Source of the DNA: Leeuwenhoekiella aequorea
GTDB taxonomy: Bacteria; Bacteroidota; Bacteroidia; Flavobacteriales; Flavobacteriaceae
Assembly: GCF_004104375.1 (NCBI RefSeq)
Contig: NZ_QOVM01000002.1
Coordinates: forward strand, 1-64,000
DNA: 64,000 nucleotides
Reading direction: 5' to 3'
Each line of letters begins with the position of its first letter. The first letter of the stretch is position 1. Below, piece after piece: positions 57,329 to 64,000 of the stretch. The position numbers and the translations under genes were made by a program. The notes below the pieces were generated by a model. It was not told where the DNA came from, ran no database searches, and was given only the letters and a program-made list of their open reading frames with translations.

Positions 57329-58702
57329 ATGATGGAAAAAATTAATTATTGGGTTTCAGAAGCAGCATCCTTTGTTTGGGGTTTACCTCTTTTAATTTTA
57401 TTAATAGGTGGCGGTTTATACCTGCTTATTTATTCCAGATTTTTACCGTTCGCATACTTTGCTCATGCCATAAATGTTTTACGTGGTAAATATGATAATC
57501 CTAATGATCCTGGGGAAATAAGTCATTTTCAAGCCTTGATGACTGCACTATCCTCTACTGTGGGAATGGGGAATATTGCAGGTGTTGCGGTTGCTATTGC
57601 TGTAGGCGGACCCGGAGCAGTTTTCTGGATGTGGGTAAGTGCAATTGTGGGTATGAGCACCAAATTTTTTACGTGCACGCTTGCCATATTATATCGTGGT
57701 AAAGATGATGCTGGTGAAATTCAGGGTGGACCGATGTATTTTATAGTTGAAGGTCTTGGAAAAGCTTGGAAACCACTAGCAATAATGTTTAGTGTAGCCG
57801 GTTTAGTGGGAGCCCTACCAGTTTTTAATGTAAATCAGCTTACGCAGGCCATTAATGATATTTTACTAGTTCCTAATGGTTATGAAAAAAGCTTTTCAAC
57901 AGATTTGGTCATAGGTATTGTACTTGCTTTAATAACCGGTGTTGTAATTCTGGGAGGATTAAATCGTATTAGTAAAACCGCTTCACGCATTGTACCTGCT
58001 ATGGTGGGATTATATTTTATCGCTGTGTTGGCCATACTTTTCATAAATGTAGACGTAGTTCCCTATTATTTTAAGCTCATATTTACTGATGCTTTTGCCG
58101 CAAATAATTATACTGGTGACCCTATGTTTGGTGGTATTCTTGGAGCTTTAATTGTTCTTGGAATTCGTCGAGGAGCATTTTCAAACGAGGCCGGTATAGG
58201 TACGGCTCCCATGGCTCATGGTGCCGCAAAAACAAATGAACCTATACGTGAGGGTTTAGTAGCAATGTTAGGTCCATTTATAGATACTATAATTGTGTGT
58301 ACACTTACAGCTTTAAGTATTTTGGTAACTGGTGTTTGGAAGACTAGCGAGGCAAATGGGGTAAGTCTAACTGCAAAAGCCTTTTCTGATGCGATTCCGG
58401 GGTTTGGACCGTATTTACTATTAGTATGTATTGCTGTGTTTAGCATCAGCTCTTTATTTTCATATTCTTATTACGGCACAAAATGCTTATCATTTTTGTT
58501 TGGAACACGCCATAAACATATCTACAATTATTTTTATATAGGAAGTATTCTACTTGGTGCGACCACATCATTGAGCTTAATGATAAATCTAATTGATACG
58601 TTTTTTGCGCTAATGGCAATACCTACAATGCTTACCACGCTTATATTGGCTCCTAAAGTAATGGCTAGAGCTCGTTTATACTTTGATAATCTTAAAAATT
58701 AA
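57329..58702 (+). CDS. Alanine/glycine:cation symporter family protein
   Basis: The 457-residue protein has about eleven hydrophobic helices and the AGCS signature blocks ALSSTVGMGNIAGVAVAI, PGAVFWMWVSAIVGM, and RRGAFSNEAGIGTAPMAHGAA. It imports alanine or glycine with Na+ or H+. Sodium coupling would fit a marine host but is not proven by the sequence. The frame begins with two ATG codons, either of which may serve. Confidence 0.94.
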   Translation: MMEKINYWVSEAASFVWGLPLLILLIGGGLYLLIYSRFLPFAYFAHAINVLRGKYDNPNDPGEISHFQALMTALSSTVGMGNIAGVAVAIAVGGPGAVFWMWVSAIVGMSTKFFTCTLAILYRGKDDAGEIQGGPMYFIVEGLGKAWKPLAIMFSVAGLVGALPVFNVNQLTQAINDILLVPNGYEKSFSTDLVIGIVLALITGVVILGGLNRISKTASRIVPAMVGLYFIAVLAILFINVDVVPYYFKLIFTDAFAANNYTGDPMFGGILGALIVLGIRRGAFSNEAGIGTAPMAHGAAKTNEPIREGLVAMLGPFIDTIIVCTLTALSILVTGVWKTSEANGVSLTAKAFSDAIPGFGPYLLLVCIAVFSISSLFSYSYYGTKCLSFLFGTRHKHIYNYFYIGSILLGATTSLSLMINLIDTFFALMAIPTMLTTLILAPKVMARARLYFDNLKN

Positions 58703-58892
58703 CCTTAGAATTTGGTGAATTTAACTGGTGTATAAAAAATAGATTACCTAATTAGATCACTTTACCGCTTAACTACACTTTAGCGCAACTCGTCTATACT
58801 AAATTTACGGGCTAACGTTTCATGATGAAATAATGCCATTCTTTTTTGCAACTTTATACTATTAAGTACAAGTTGAATTCACACGCTCTGTC

Positions 58893-59312
58893 ATGAAAAA
58901 AAGAATTTTATCTATTCTTCTTATAGAAGATGATCGTATTGAGGTAATGAAACTGAAACGTGTGTTAAGTAAGAATAACTTAAAACACGATCTGGTTGAA
59001 GCGCGCAATGGTGAGGAAGCCTTAAAAATTCTAGAGGATAGAAGCAATCTTCCAGATATTATTCTTCTTGATTTAAATATGCCAAAAATCGATGGGATTG
59101 AATTTCTCAAAGTCTTGAAAAAAGAGCCTCTCTTAAAATATATCCCTACCATAGTTCTAACTACATCAAATAATCATAATGATGTCAAAGAATGTTATGA
59201 AATAGGGATTGCCGGTTATGTTTTAAAACCGCTTAAATACGAAGATTATGTAGAAAAAATAGAAAGATTGCTGGAATACTGGAGTATTAATGAGGTGATA
59301 CATATTTTATGA
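58893..59312 (+). CDS. Single-domain response regulator (Rcp1-like)
   Basis: The 139-residue receiver has the acidic pair in IEDD (12-13), phospho-acceptor Asp60 in LLDLNMP, LTTSN and the switch-Lys in LKPLK. It has no output domain. The last base pairs overlap the H-NOX gene by four bases (ATGA). It is likely to receive or shuttle phosphate in the relay formed with the H-NOX, kinase, Hpt and LytTR genes. Confidence 0.93.
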   Translation: MKKRILSILLIEDDRIEVMKLKRVLSKNNLKHDLVEARNGEEALKILEDRSNLPDIILLDLNMPKIDGIEFLKVLKKEPLLKYIPTIVLTTSNNHNDVKECYEIGIAGYVLKPLKYEDYVEKIERLLEYWSINEVIHIL

Positions 59313-59866
59313 AAGGAGTAGTATTTACAGAATTTCTCGAGCTAGTTGAAACTAAATTTGGAATCCAGATGGTTGATGATATTATTAAATCTTCTAACCT
59401 AGAATCTGGAGGAGCCTATACCGCAGTAGGAACTTATAAATTTGGTGAGATGGTCTCGCTACTTTCAGAATTGAGTAAACGTACCCAGCTTTCAATAGAT
59501 GATTTACTTTATGTATATGCTCAGCATTTTTTTACTGTTATACAAGTTAGCTATCCGGGATTTTTGAAGACATTTTCAGATCCTATAGAAATGCTTTCTT
59601 CTATTGAAGATCATATACACGTTGAGGTGCTTAAAATATACCCTGATGCGCAATTACCTACTTTTAAAACTCTCGAAAAGACAGAAAATACGTTAACTTT
59701 AGATTATATGTCTAGTCGTGCTATGTATAGTTTTGGTTTAGGATTGATGCATGAGACATTTAATTTTTTCAAAATCGACTGTACGATTAGATTAGAAAAA
59801 ATAAAAGACGACGGAACGCACGTTAGATTTTTTATTAAAGTAAAAAATGGAAATACCAGACCTTGA
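59309..59866 (+). CDS. H-NOX heme nitric-oxide sensor protein
   Basis: The 185-residue stand-alone protein matches the heme NO-binding (HNOB) family over its full length: MKGVVFTEFLELVETKFG, GGAYTAVGTY, the proximal histidine His104 in IHVEV, and the heme-propionate motif YxSxR as Tyr133, Ser135 and Arg137. Aligned by hand with the well-studied Thermoanaerobacter protein, the distal O2-binding Tyr140 falls on Phe142 here, as in NO-selective members. Its 3' end overlaps the kinase gene by 20 bases, so the heme signal most likely controls that kinase. Confidence 0.94.
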   Translation: MKGVVFTEFLELVETKFGIQMVDDIIKSSNLESGGAYTAVGTYKFGEMVSLLSELSKRTQLSIDDLLYVYAQHFFTVIQVSYPGFLKTFSDPIEMLSSIEDHIHVEVLKIYPDAQLPTFKTLEKTENTLTLDYMSSRAMYSFGLGLMHETFNFFKIDCTIRLEKIKDDGTHVRFFIKVKNGNTRP

Positions 59867-62213
59867 AGTATATAAACGCATAATAGAACGGGAGCGTAAA
59901 GCTCGCAAAATGGCTGAGAGTATTCTTGAGGCAAAATCTTCTGAACTTTATAGAACTTCCCAAGAATTAAAACGATCTAATGAGCGTTTGCGGTCCTCTA
60001 TTTATCAAAAAAATTCTGAGCTCAAAGGTCTTTTTGAAAGTCTGGTAGACGCTTATATCGTCATTGACTTAGAAGGCTACATTTTAAAGATGAATGCTGC
60101 TGCCATAAATCTTCTAGGGTATAATTCAGATCAAGAATCGGTGTTTCTTCCGAAGTTAATATTGAAGGAAGATAAGTACAAAGTAATAAAAGGTTTTAAA
60201 GCCTTATTGTCTACAGGTAACATCACCAATTTTAAGGTAACAATTCTCACTAAAAATGATAAGTATTGTAGAATTCATATCAATGCAAGTGTTATTAAAA
60301 ATGAAGAAGGAGAAGCTGTAGCAGCTCAAGGAATTCTAAGAGATATTACTTTTGAAGAAGAAAAAGCGCAAATAATTAGTGATCAGAAAAAGCAGCTCGA
60401 ATTTATTGTAAACAGTTCGCCTCTAGGTATTGCTCTAACCACAAACGGTCTTATAGATAATTGTAATGCAAGTTTTACAAGAATCCTAGGGTATCAAGAG
60501 GATGAAATTATAGGCAAAAGCTTAAAATCTATAACGGTTGCAGCTGAACAGTCTGATTATGATGACAAGAGTAAACAGCTACATAAAGGCGAAATAAATT
60601 CGTTTACTACAACTATAAAATACATCACTAATTTTGGAGAGATTATAACTACTAAAATTAATGTAAGTAGTGTTCAGGATCATAATGACATCACCCTTCA
60701 GCAAGAAGTAATTACTATTGAAGATATTACTAAAGAGCTCTTAGCTCAAGAAAAACTTATTGAATCAGAAAACCGCTTATCAGCTTTAATTTTAAGGCTG
60801 CAAAGTGGGATTTTACTGGAGGATGAAAATAGAAAGGTGGTTTTAACTAATCCGATGTTCTGTGAGATGTTTGGTATTGATGTTAATCCTGAAATGTTAA
60901 TAGGGGCAGACTGTATTAAAGCAGCAGATGATGCTAAAACTTTGTTTAAAGATCCGGATAAGTTTTTAGTTCGTATTTCTGAGATATTAGAAAAAAGAGA
61001 ATTAGTAACTGGTGATGAACTTGAATTGATTGACGGAAGAATTTTACTCAGAGATTTTGTTCCCGTTTATTCAAATGAAAAATACAAAGGACATTTGTGG
61101 AGTTATAATGATATAACGCTTAGTAAAAGGCATAAGGAAGATCTAAGAAACCAAAAAGAGAAATACAGCAATATAATCGCCAATATGAATCTTGGTCTGG
61201 TGGAGACCAATACAGATGGAAAAATTCTATTTGTGAATCAAAGTTTTTGTGAGCAAAGTGGTTATAGCAAACAAGAATTATTAGGCAAAATTGCCAGTGA
61301 TATATTTGTAACTAAAAAAAGTAAACAGATTATTCTTGAAAAATTTAAATCTCGTAAAAAAGGGATTTCAGATTCTTACGAAGTAGAAATAATATCAAAA
61401 GATAGAGGTTTAAGAAATTGGCTTGTAAGTGGAGCTCCTAATTATGATATTCATGGTAACCACATAGGAAGTGTAGGTATTCAGCTTGATATAACAGAGT
61501 TTAAAAATCTTGAAATTCAAAAGGAACTACTCTTAAAAAATCTAGAAAAGAGTAATAAAGAATTACAAGAATATGCACACGTGGTATCTCACGATTTAAA
61601 AAGTCCGTTGCGCAGTATTAATGCACTTGCAAATTGGATAAAAGAAGATAATGCGGCAGTCTTAGATGAGCAAAGTTTAGAAAATTTTGAAATTCTTGAA
61701 AATACTCTGGAGAAAATGGAAAATCTTATTTCAGGGATTTTGAATTATAGTAGTATTCAAATTGAAACTACAAATGATAAAACAACAGACGTATATGATA
61801 TTATTCAGGATATACGAGAACTTATGTTTATTCCCAGCAATATAAGATTAAATGTCGTGACTAAGTTACCTGTGATTAATGTTGATCGAACACGTCTTCA
61901 ACAAGTGTTTCAAAATCTAATTGGCAACGCAATACGATATTGCGATAAAGATAAAGGGCATATCGAAATATCCTATATAGATCGAGGGGATTTCCACGAA
62001 TTTGCAATACGTGATAATGGGATAGGTATTGAAGAAAAATACTATTCTAAGATTTTTAATATATTTCAGTCGTTAACAGATCACGATGATTCAACCGGAA
62101 TAGGATTATCAATTGTAAAGAAAATAGTAGATATGTATCAAGGTAAGATTTGGGTGGAAAGTATTCCGAAGAAGGGTAGTACATTTTATTTCAGTCTTAA
62201 GAAAACGAAATAA
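59847..62213 (+). CDS. PAS-rich cytoplasmic sensor histidine kinase, H-NOX partner
   Basis: The 788-residue kinase has an N-terminal coiled coil (residues 1-60, with RERKARKMAESILEAKSSELY), then four PAS-like domains (about 62-170, 182-300, 308-428 and 435-555), a dimerisation domain with His582 (VVSHDLKSPLRS) and an ATPase domain (NLIGNAIRYC, DNGIGI at 723-728, GIGLS at 751-755). It has no transmembrane helix and no receiver, so it needs separate partners, which flank it. The N-terminal coiled coil is similar in type to that of other kinases encoded next to H-NOX genes. Confidence 0.93.
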   Translation: MEIPDLEVYKRIIERERKARKMAESILEAKSSELYRTSQELKRSNERLRSSIYQKNSELKGLFESLVDAYIVIDLEGYILKMNAAAINLLGYNSDQESVFLPKLILKEDKYKVIKGFKALLSTGNITNFKVTILTKNDKYCRIHINASVIKNEEGEAVAAQGILRDITFEEEKAQIISDQKKQLEFIVNSSPLGIALTTNGLIDNCNASFTRILGYQEDEIIGKSLKSITVAAEQSDYDDKSKQLHKGEINSFTTTIKYITNFGEIITTKINVSSVQDHNDITLQQEVITIEDITKELLAQEKLIESENRLSALILRLQSGILLEDENRKVVLTNPMFCEMFGIDVNPEMLIGADCIKAADDAKTLFKDPDKFLVRISEILEKRELVTGDELELIDGRILLRDFVPVYSNEKYKGHLWSYNDITLSKRHKEDLRNQKEKYSNIIANMNLGLVETNTDGKILFVNQSFCEQSGYSKQELLGKIASDIFVTKKSKQIILEKFKSRKKGISDSYEVEIISKDRGLRNWLVSGAPNYDIHGNHIGSVGIQLDITEFKNLEIQKELLLKNLEKSNKELQEYAHVVSHDLKSPLRSINALANWIKEDNAAVLDEQSLENFEILENTLEKMENLISGILNYSSIQIETTNDKTTDVYDIIQDIRELMFIPSNIRLNVVTKLPVINVDRTRLQQVFQNLIGNAIRYCDKDKGHIEISYIDRGDFHEFAIRDNGIGIEEKYYSKIFNIFQSLTDHDDSTGIGLSIVKKIVDMYQGKIWVESIPKKGSTFYFSLKKTK

Positions 62214-62280
62214 TTAATTAATTCAGATTAAAGTTAGACTGAACTTAAATAGAATTATTAATCTGTTTAGAATATAAACT

Positions 62281-62604
62281 ATGATTACGGAAATCCCAGA
62301 TCTAAACAAGATTAAGCATATAGCAGCCGATAGTAAGGACTTTGAATATGAATTGATAGCAATTTTAAAAGAAGAATTACCGCTAGAAATAAATCAATAC
62401 TATCTGCACCTCAAAACACAGGATTTTATAAAATGTGCTGCAGACGTTCATAAATTAAAGCATAAAATAAGTATATTGAATATGCATATGTCTTATGAAT
62501 TTGCAATTATATATGAGGATGAACTGAAGTTAGGTGACAATAAATCTTCTTTACATTTTGATAAGATTCTAAATGCAATGTCAACCTTTATTTCAAAAAT
62601 TTAA
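62281..62604 (+). CDS. Hpt phosphotransfer protein
   Basis: The 107-residue all-helical protein carries an Hpt-type motif VHKLKHKISIL with the probable phospho-acceptor His57. The residue after LK is His instead of the usual Gly, a minor departure. It lies 67 bases after the kinase and four bases before the LytTR regulator, so it can pass phosphate from the upstream receiver to the regulator. Confidence 0.85.
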   Translation: MITEIPDLNKIKHIAADSKDFEYELIAILKEELPLEINQYYLHLKTQDFIKCAADVHKLKHKISILNMHMSYEFAIIYEDELKLGDNKSSLHFDKILNAMSTFISKI

Positions 62605-62608
62605 TACT

Positions 62609-63331
62609 ATGGATTGTATCATAATAGATGACGAAGCTTTAGCCCGAGCAATTGTGAGCAATCACTGTAAAAAAGCAAATCTCAATTTAGTTGCAGAGTT
62701 TGATAATGCTATTGCAGCTATAAAATTTCTTAATCAGCAGCCAGTAGATTTGATTTTTCTAGATATACACATGCCAGATTTTACAGGATTTGACTTGATT
62801 CAAACTCTAAAAAATCCTCCCAGAATTGTATTGACGACATCAGATCGTAATTTTGCTATAGAGGCTTTCGAATATGAGTGTATTGTAGATTATTTAGTTA
62901 AGCCTGTAGAATTACCACGTTTTTTAAAATCTGTTGAAAAGGCAAAACAAGTTAAACATCCAGTATCTTCCTCTTCTACAAAGCCACTTACCGAGGTAAA
63001 TGAGGTGAAAACCGAAAAGGGTACAGACTTATATGTGAATATTGATAGAAGACTAATTAAAATAAATTTTGATAGCATTTTAATTATAGAAGCTAAAGGA
63101 GATTATATTCTTATTAAAACGGAGTCTAAAAATTATACAGTTCATTCGACGTTGAAGAAAATAGAAGAGAAACTACCAGACAGTAAGTTTTTGAAAATTC
63201 ACCGTTCGTTTGTAATAAACTTCCATAAAATCATAGATATAGAAGATAACAGTGTTCTTATTGCAAAAGACGTAATACCTATAAGTCGCTCAAATCGACC
63301 CATTTTGATGAAGCAGCTAAACTTACTGTAA
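62609..63331 (+). CDS. LytTR-family response regulator
   Basis: From the ATG at 62609 the protein has 240 residues: a receiver with IIDDEALAR, phospho-acceptor Asp52 (FLDIHMPDFTG) and KPVEL, followed by a LytTR DNA-binding domain (about 135-240) with IEAKGDYILI, LKIHRSFVIN and PISRSNRP. It is the probable output of the H-NOX relay. The frame extends 12 codons into the Hpt gene, but the internal ATG fits the family start. Confidence 0.95.
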   Translation: MDCIIIDDEALARAIVSNHCKKANLNLVAEFDNAIAAIKFLNQQPVDLIFLDIHMPDFTGFDLIQTLKNPPRIVLTTSDRNFAIEAFEYECIVDYLVKPVELPRFLKSVEKAKQVKHPVSSSSTKPLTEVNEVKTEKGTDLYVNIDRRLIKINFDSILIIEAKGDYILIKTESKNYTVHSTLKKIEEKLPDSKFLKIHRSFVINFHKIIDIEDNSVLIAKDVIPISRSNRPILMKQLNLL

Positions 63332-63353
63332 AGTTGATATCATGCAACAACTC

Positions 63354-63391
63354 AAGCTCCAGATCTTAATTAAAGAACTGGAGCTTTTTTA
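63354..63391 (+). terminator. Terminator of the H-NOX operon
   Basis: AAGCTCCAG and CTGGAGCTT pair around a 14-base loop and are followed by a T-run. It closes the transcript after the LytTR gene. The remaining 63392-63580 shows no gene. Confidence 0.8.
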
Positions 63392-63524
63392 TTTCTACTA
63401 ACACAAAGTTGATTTTCATATAGATGTAAAACACTGAAATGTAGGAATTTAGGTGATTAGTCAAAGTTTTCTGTAGGAAAATGTTAAAAATTGTTTTTTA
63501 TAATGTATTTCAACGAATTAAATT

Positions 63525-63554
63525 GTTTGTTATAGATTAATGGTATTATATTTA
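63525..63554 (+). promoter_or_regulatory. Near-consensus promoter for the terminal small gene
   Basis: TTTG (63525-63528) and TATATTTA (63547-63554, last base off consensus) are separated by 18 bases. The ATG of the small exported protein is 27 bases downstream. Confidence 0.45.
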
Positions 63555-63580
63555 CGATGTAATACAACAAAACCCAACTT

Positions 63581-63874
63581 ATGCTTAAAATTATTAGTAC
63601 TAGCTTGATTCTGTTTATAGGATCGATAAGTTTTGCAAATTCGTCTAAAATCGTAATTCCATCAGACAATTTTAAGTCAGAAATCATTCCTCTCTTTAAG
63701 TATAATTTGGATAATGTAAAATTTTACGAAGCGAATAATCTAATAGTATCAGAATTACCTAATGCTGTACTGAGATTGCACGATTTGAAAGAAGTTAATT
63801 TTAGAGGTGAGATAATATTAAGACGTTCTCCACTAGAACTTGCAAAGTTAAAATCACCAATTAAAACTGCATAA
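63581..63874 (+). CDS. Small exported protein of unknown function
   Basis: The 97-residue protein has a clear signal peptide (MLKIISTSLILFIGSISFANS) and a short basic mature part of about 78 residues with FRGEIILRRSP. I recognise no domain. A promoter of near-consensus form precedes it and no gene is linked closely, so it is probably a single transcript. The last 126 bases of the window hold no gene I can support. Confidence 0.65.
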   Translation: MLKIISTSLILFIGSISFANSSKIVIPSDNFKSEIIPLFKYNLDNVKFYEANNLIVSELPNAVLRLHDLKEVNFRGEIILRRSPLELAKLKSPIKTA

Positions 63875-64000
63875 AGAACCCCAAATTACAATTGAAATTT
63901 AGTTTCCCCAAAGACTAATTGATTATTACATTAACTATAACAAAACCTAATTTAGATTTTTTTCTTACAAAGATTTCCCCAATTTGTAGGATCATGTAAC

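Noticed and set aside
58862-59152. Minus-strand frame opposite the first response regulator
   Set aside because: It is an antisense shadow of a clear receiver domain, Arg/Ser/Phe rich.
63875-64000. Repeated CCCCAA motifs at the right edge
   Set aside because: The matches are short and irregular, and no repeat unit or hairpin of note is formed.

Overview
The window looks like a chromosomal segment from a member of the Flavobacteriaceae (Bacteroidota), probably marine. The grounds are AT-rich DNA, promoters of the Bacteroidota type (TTG, about 19 bases, TAnnTTTG), a TonB receptor paired with a DUF4249 lipoprotein, a Bacteroidota-type omega subunit, BamD, DUF4835, DUF4199 and DUF6913 proteins, monomeric isocitrate dehydrogenase and a sodium:alanine-type symporter. 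Species cannot be named from sequence alone. No tRNA, rRNA, CRISPR array or transposase was seen.

Layout. 1-2100: an accessory cassette on the minus strand holding an ABC-type ATPase and an HNH nuclease (Septu/PtuAB-like defence pair), bounded by inverted GTTGGGC/GCCCAAC ends that resemble integron cassette borders. 2290-12500: ABC exporter, phosphoglucomutase, glycosyltransferase plus DUF4199 protein, L31, murQ plus a DUF6095 protein, and a TonB receptor/lipoprotein pair. 12500-18900: monomeric isocitrate dehydrogenase, a 616-base gene-free stretch with a candidate structured RNA, rplS, trmD, a coiled-coil membrane protein and a Do-like protease. 18900-25500: dapF-GNAT-mltG operon, a lysozyme-like secreted protein, an RsmI-like methylase, a low-molecular-weight phosphatase and dnaA. 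25100-35000: metabolic and housekeeping genes (ribD, prmC, ligA) and a 5'-nucleotidase split over two genes. 35097-45020: a long plus-strand run with dapA, bamD, rpoZ, coaBC, recN, fabI and coaE. 45087-47382: an RprX/RprY-like two-component system. 47403-55196: minus-strand genes including miaA, a voltage-gated-type channel with a zinc ribbon, an exonuclease/GIY-YIG fusion and a SAM hydrolase. 55306-58702: phoH, purC and an alanine:cation symporter.

58893-63331 is the most distinctive chromosomal system: a single-domain response regulator, a stand-alone H-NOX heme sensor, a PAS-rich histidine kinase without receiver, an Hpt protein and a LytTR response regulator, all on one strand with overlapping or nearly overlapping genes. 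Read together they form a candidate nitric-oxide phosphorelay. Its H-NOX appears to have Phe where O2-binding H-NOX proteins have a distal Tyr, which predicts NO selectivity.

Several genes appear to start with TTG (TonB receptor, EamA transporter, recN, ion channel, phoH) and one with GTG (ribD). Some starts were moved from the longest open frame to an internal ATG where family alignment or promoter position demanded it (ATPase, pgm, rpmE2, DUF6095, coiled-coil protein, prmC, LOG, miaA, DUF1015, LytTR regulator).
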